NCBI GenBank assembly: GCA_025450555.1
Contig: JANWHF010000184.1
Span: 1 to 8,671, forward strand
Origin: Tepidisphaeraceae bacterium
GTDB taxonomy: Bacteria > Planctomycetota > Phycisphaerae > Tepidisphaerales > Tepidisphaeraceae
Direction of reading: 5' to 3'
DNA length: 8,671 bases
Shown: piece by piece, positions 5,815 through 8,671 of the stretch
Layout of the letters: each line of letters opens with the position of its first letter
How positions within the stretch are numbered: position 1 is the first letter of the stretch
Notes under the pieces: generated by a model
What the model was told of the DNA's origin: nothing
Databases searched by the model: none
Seen by the model: only the letters and a program-made list of their open reading frames with translations
Made by a program: the position numbers and the translations under genes

Positions 5815-7287
5815 TTATGGAACGCCCAGCGCCGCCGCGTCAGGGTCACCCACTTCATCCGGCCGGTAATCGGTCCGCCGCTCATCGGGCGTTTGAAGCT
5901 CCGGATGACCATGATGCGGATGGGCCTGCGGCATAATTGATTTCACTTCCGCCATCGCCACCACCGGCAGGAACCGGCAGAACAGCAGGAAGAGTGTGAA
6001 GAACAGCCCGAAGCTTCCGGCCAGCATCGCAATATCAATCAGCGTCGGATGGAACGGCCACCAGTTGGTCGGCAGGAAATCGCGGGTGAGCGACGTGATG
6101 ATGATCTCAAATCGCTCGAACCACATTCCGATGTTGCCGAACGTCGCGCAGATAAAGACCGCAACCATGCTCTTCCGCAATCGCTTGGACCACATAAACT
6201 GCGGCGACATCGCGTTGCACCAGAGCATCACCCAGCAGGACCAGGCATAAGGACCAAAAGCGCGGTTCCAGAAGGTGAATCGCTCGTAATGGTTCCCGCT
6301 GTACCAGGCGGTCCAGAACTCCATGCTGTAGGAGTAGGCCACGATCAATCCCGTCGCCAGCAGGATCTTGGCGCAGTTCTCGATGTGGCGCGGGGTGATG
6401 ATGTCCTTGAGGCCAAAGAAGGCGCGGGCCGGGATGATCAGGTTCAGCACCATCGCAAAGCCGCCGTACACGGCGCCCGCGACAAAGTAGGGCGGGAAGA
6501 TCGTTGTATGCCAGCCCGGCAACTGTGACGTTGCGAAGTCGAACGACACGACCGAGTGCACCGACAACACCAGCGGCGTGCAGAGGGCCGAGAGCAGCAA
6601 ATACGCCCGCTCGTATCGATGCCAGTGCCGACTGGAGCCGGTCCAGCCCAGCGAGAAAATCCCGTAAAGAATTTGACGGACTTTTCCCGTCGAGCGATCG
6701 CGAAGCGTCGCCAAATCCGGAATCATGCCCACATACCAGAACAGCACTGAAGCCGTCGCATACGTGCTGACCGCAAACACGTCCCACAGCAGCGGCGAGC
6801 GGAACTGCGGCCACATCTGCATCTGATTGGGAATCGGGAAGAGCCAGTAAGCGAGCCACGGGCGGCCGACGTGAATGCCGGGGAACATCGCGGCACAAAT
6901 AACCGCGAAGATCGTCATCGCCTCGGCAAAGCGGTTGATTCCCGTGCGCCAGTTCTGGCGGAACAAAAACAGAATCGCGCTGATGAGCGTGCCGGCGTGA
7001 CCGATACCGACCCAGAACACGAAGTTGACGATCGGGAAGCCCCACGAGACCGGCTGGTTATTTCCCCAGACGCCGACGCCGGTGGTAACCAGATAAAGAA
7101 TGCAGGCGCCCAGCAATCCCAGGAAGCTCAGGGCGACGGCGAAGGCGATCTTCCAGCCCAGCGTCGTCGGACGTTCGGCAACGTTGCAGACCGCATCGGT
7201 CACCGCCGTGAAGTCTTTTCCACCCAGCACGAGCGGCGTTCGCTTCGTCGGATCGTCGTACGTGTTGTCGATTTCAATTGCGGTCAT
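5815..7287 (-). CDS. actC: Alternative complex III quinol-oxidising membrane subunit ActC (NrfD/PsrC family)
   Basis: 490 residues with about ten membrane helices. ActC is the NrfD-like subunit that carries the quinol site next to ActB. The conserved block GIGHAGTLISAILFLFRQNW (95-113, His97, Arg110) continues with RTGINRFAEAMTIFAV. His139 in GIHVGRPW and Asp169 in SPLLWDVFAVSTY are candidates for the His/Asp pair that I recall lining the ACIII quinol pocket; the assignment needs alignment. HSVVSFDFATSQLPGWHTT (244-262) is another family landmark. The last 40 residues form a soluble tail with HPHHGH (456-461) and many acidic residues. The ATG at 7287 has no strong Shine-Dalgarno match, and a small hairpin sits just upstream. 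It follows actB by 64 bases, the widest spacer in the window. Confidence 0.97.
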   Translation of the reverse strand: MTAIEIDNTYDDPTKRTPLVLGGKDFTAVTDAVCNVAERPTTLGWKIAFAVALSFLGLLGACILYLVTTGVGVWGNNQPVSWGFPIVNFVFWVGIGHAGTLISAILFLFRQNWRTGINRFAEAMTIFAVICAAMFPGIHVGRPWLAYWLFPIPNQMQMWPQFRSPLLWDVFAVSTYATASVLFWYVGMIPDLATLRDRSTGKVRQILYGIFSLGWTGSSRHWHRYERAYLLLSALCTPLVLSVHSVVSFDFATSQLPGWHTTIFPPYFVAGAVYGGFAMVLNLIIPARAFFGLKDIITPRHIENCAKILLATGLIVAYSYSMEFWTAWYSGNHYERFTFWNRAFGPYAWSCWVMLWCNAMSPQFMWSKRLRKSMVAVFICATFGNIGMWFERFEIIITSLTRDFLPTNWWPFHPTLIDIAMLAGSFGLFFTLFLLFCRFLPVVAMAEVKSIMPQAHPHHGHPELQTPDERRTDYRPDEVGDPDAAALGVP

Positions 7288-7294
7288 CTGTTTA

Positions 7295-7309
7295 CACCGT
7301 ATTGCGGTG
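7295..7309 (-). other. Small hairpin in the actC leader
   Basis: CACCG and CGGTG form a 5-bp stem with a five-base loop, ending eight bases before the actC ATG, where a ribosome site would be. It could limit initiation on actC, but a 5-bp stem is weak and may be chance. Confidence 0.25.
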
Positions 7310-7351
7310 AAGAACTTTTACTCGTGAGTGTCCTAAAACCGGTGGCTTAGA

Positions 7352-8671
7352 TCACGCGTTGCCGGGCTTTCCTTTTTCCTCTTGTTCCTCGACCGGGTTG
7401 CGAAGCTTCGCCAGGTACTTTGTCCGCGGCGCTGTGTTCAACGTATCGTCGAGCATCGCATAGCTTCGCGGATTCTGATGAAGCTGAGTCACCTTGGCGG
7501 TTTTTTCTTTGAGGTTTCCAAACACGATCGCCTGCGTCGGGCAGGCCTGCTGGCAGGCGGTGATGATGTCGCCATCCACAACGTCCGTGCCCTGAGCGCG
7601 TTTCTGCTGCGTTTTGGTATGGATGCGCTGGATGCAGTAGGTGCACTTTTCCATCACGCCGCGCATCCGGACGCTGACCTCAGGGTTGAACTGCATCTGT
7701 TCGATCTTGTCCACCTGCTCGAGCTGCTGCAGGTCGGGGATGTTCAGATAAGGCTTGCCCCAGGTCTCGCGCGGGTCCTGCGAATGCCAATCGAAGTAGT
7801 TGAACCGCCGAACCTTGTACGGGCAGTTGTTCGAGCAATAACGGGTGCCAATGCAACGGTTGTAGACCATCACATTCAGCCCTTCGCTGTCGTGCATGGT
7901 TGCCGCCACCGGGCAAACCTGCTCGCACGGCGCGTTTTCGCAGTGCTGGCACATCACCGGCTGATAGAGCACTTCGATTTCGTTGGAATCGTTCGGATCG
8001 CCCTTGAAGTAGCGATCGATGCGAATCCAGTTCATCTCGCGGTGATTGAGCACCGCGTGCTTGCCGACGACCGGAATGTTGTTTTCCGCCTGGCATGCGA
8101 CCGCGCAGGCCTGGCAGCCGATACAGGCGCTCATGTCCACCGACATGCCCCAGGCATGGGTGTCCTGGAAGAATTCGCGCTTGCCGCCGGTCTGCTCGAA
8201 AAGTTGCAAGCCGACGCGGCCGATCGTGACGCCATGCGGAGCGCGAGGGTCTTTCACATATTCTGCAAACGTCGCTTCGTGAAGAATCAGGCCGCTTTCA
8301 TGCTTGGCGCCGATGCGCTTGTCGCGACCCGCCTGACCGATGGCGTCGATCAGGTGATGGTCCTGCGTCATCCCCAGGACGTAAGTCTTGCCGAGCTTTT
8401 CAATTTTCACGCCCGGCGAGACATAGCCCGTCTTGCTGGTGCGGAGGACGTATGCATTGAAACCAAGATTATCGCCGATGTGGCCGGCCGCATTGCGACC
8501 ATATCCAACGGTGATCCCCGCGACGCCGGTCGGCTGGCCAGGCAATACATAAACGGCCACTTCCAGTGAATCCCCACCCGCTGTCAGGCGAACCATGTCG
8601 CCGACGACCAGCCGAAGTTGATCGGCATCATGCTTGGAAAGAACGACGGCGTTGTCCCAGACCAGCTTCGT
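7352..8671 (-). CDS. actB: Alternative complex III iron-sulfur subunit ActB, C-terminal part (5' end outside window)
   Basis: 440 codons of a gene whose family is usually near 1000 residues. The reading frame is open to the window edge (TKLVWDNAVVL), so an internal Met at 8596 is not the start. The first part is the end of the molybdopterin-oxidoreductase-like domain, which in ActB has lost its cofactor (LPGQPTGVAGITVGYGR, GFNAYVLRTS). The second part is an NrfC/HybA-like ferredoxin domain with CIGCQACAVAC (8093-8125), CQHCENAPCEQVCP (7913-7951), CIGTRYCSNNC (7823-7855), CTYC (7634-7645) and CQQAC (7541-7555). That gives 15 cysteines, enough for three [4Fe-4S] clusters and one [3Fe-4S] cluster; Thr replaces one Cys in CIGT. 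It faces the periplasm and passes electrons from ActC to the haem subunits. The end is charged (VEEQEEKGK) and stops at TGA 7352. A pentahaem ActA is expected upstream. Confidence 0.97.
   Translation of the reverse strand, partial: TKLVWDNAVVLSKHDADQLRLVVGDMVRLTAGGDSLEVAVYVLPGQPTGVAGITVGYGRNAAGHIGDNLGFNAYVLRTSKTGYVSPGVKIEKLGKTYVLGMTQDHHLIDAIGQAGRDKRIGAKHESGLILHEATFAEYVKDPRAPHGVTIGRVGLQLFEQTGGKREFFQDTHAWGMSVDMSACIGCQACAVACQAENNIPVVGKHAVLNHREMNWIRIDRYFKGDPNDSNEIEVLYQPVMCQHCENAPCEQVCPVAATMHDSEGLNVMVYNRCIGTRYCSNNCPYKVRRFNYFDWHSQDPRETWGKPYLNIPDLQQLEQVDKIEQMQFNPEVSVRMRGVMEKCTYCIQRIHTKTQQKRAQGTDVVDGDIITACQQACPTQAIVFGNLKEKTAKVTQLHQNPRSYAMLDDTLNTAPRTKYLAKLRNPVEEQEEKGKPGNA

Noticed and set aside
7382..8569. 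A 395-codon open frame on the plus strand opposite actB
   Set aside because: It mirrors the codon bias of actB on the other strand, lacks recognisable domains, and actB is certain from its cysteine motifs.
8594..8596. ATG at 8596 as the start of actB
   Set aside because: The frame is open and homologous up to the window edge (LVWDNAVVL), so this Met is internal.
1..8671. Defence system, mobile element, CRISPR array, tRNA or other unfamiliar system
   Set aside because: Every stretch is taken up by respiratory genes with short spacers. No repeats arrays, inverted ends, recombinase genes or tRNA-like folds were seen.

Overview
The window carries one tightly packed gene cluster, read entirely on the minus strand, for an aerobic respiratory chain built from alternative complex III (ACIII, a quinol:electron-acceptor oxidoreductase unrelated to cytochrome bc1) and a cytochrome c oxidase of the caa3 kind. 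The layout and several protein details point most to Planctomycetota (possibly Phycisphaerae-like): ActE has a membrane anchor instead of a lipobox, the SCO protein has a C-terminal membrane helix, and subunit II carries a fused cytochrome c. This taxonomic call comes from recalled family features and is tentative; Acidobacteriota, Gemmatimonadota or Verrucomicrobiota are not excluded.

In the direction of transcription (high to low coordinates): actB (7352-8671, its 5' part outside the window), actC (5815-7287), actD (5182-5766), actE (4297-5154), actF (2896-4266), a small single-helix membrane protein (2568-2882), a SCO copper chaperone (1636-2568), coxB with a fused cytochrome c domain (578-1624) and coxA (1-529, its 3' part outside the window). 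Gaps between genes run from an overlap to about 65 bases, so this is very probably one operon. I see no promoter, factor-independent terminator, RNA gene, mobile element or CRISPR array, and no gene-free stretch over 300 bases.

Working model: quinol is oxidised at the membrane subunit ActC. Electrons pass through the ActB iron-sulfur clusters and the haem subunits (ActE, and presumably a multihaem ActA encoded upstream) to the cytochrome c domain of CoxB, then CuA, then the haem-copper centre of CoxA, where oxygen is reduced. The SCO protein lies directly before coxB, as expected for a factor that helps build CuA. The system is known in type. Points worth a second look are the small conserved-looking protein between actF and sco, lineage-style insertions in ActF and ActE, an Asp in place of the usual Glu at the CuA/Mg site of CoxB, histidine-rich tails on four subunits, and a strong hairpin between coxB and coxA.
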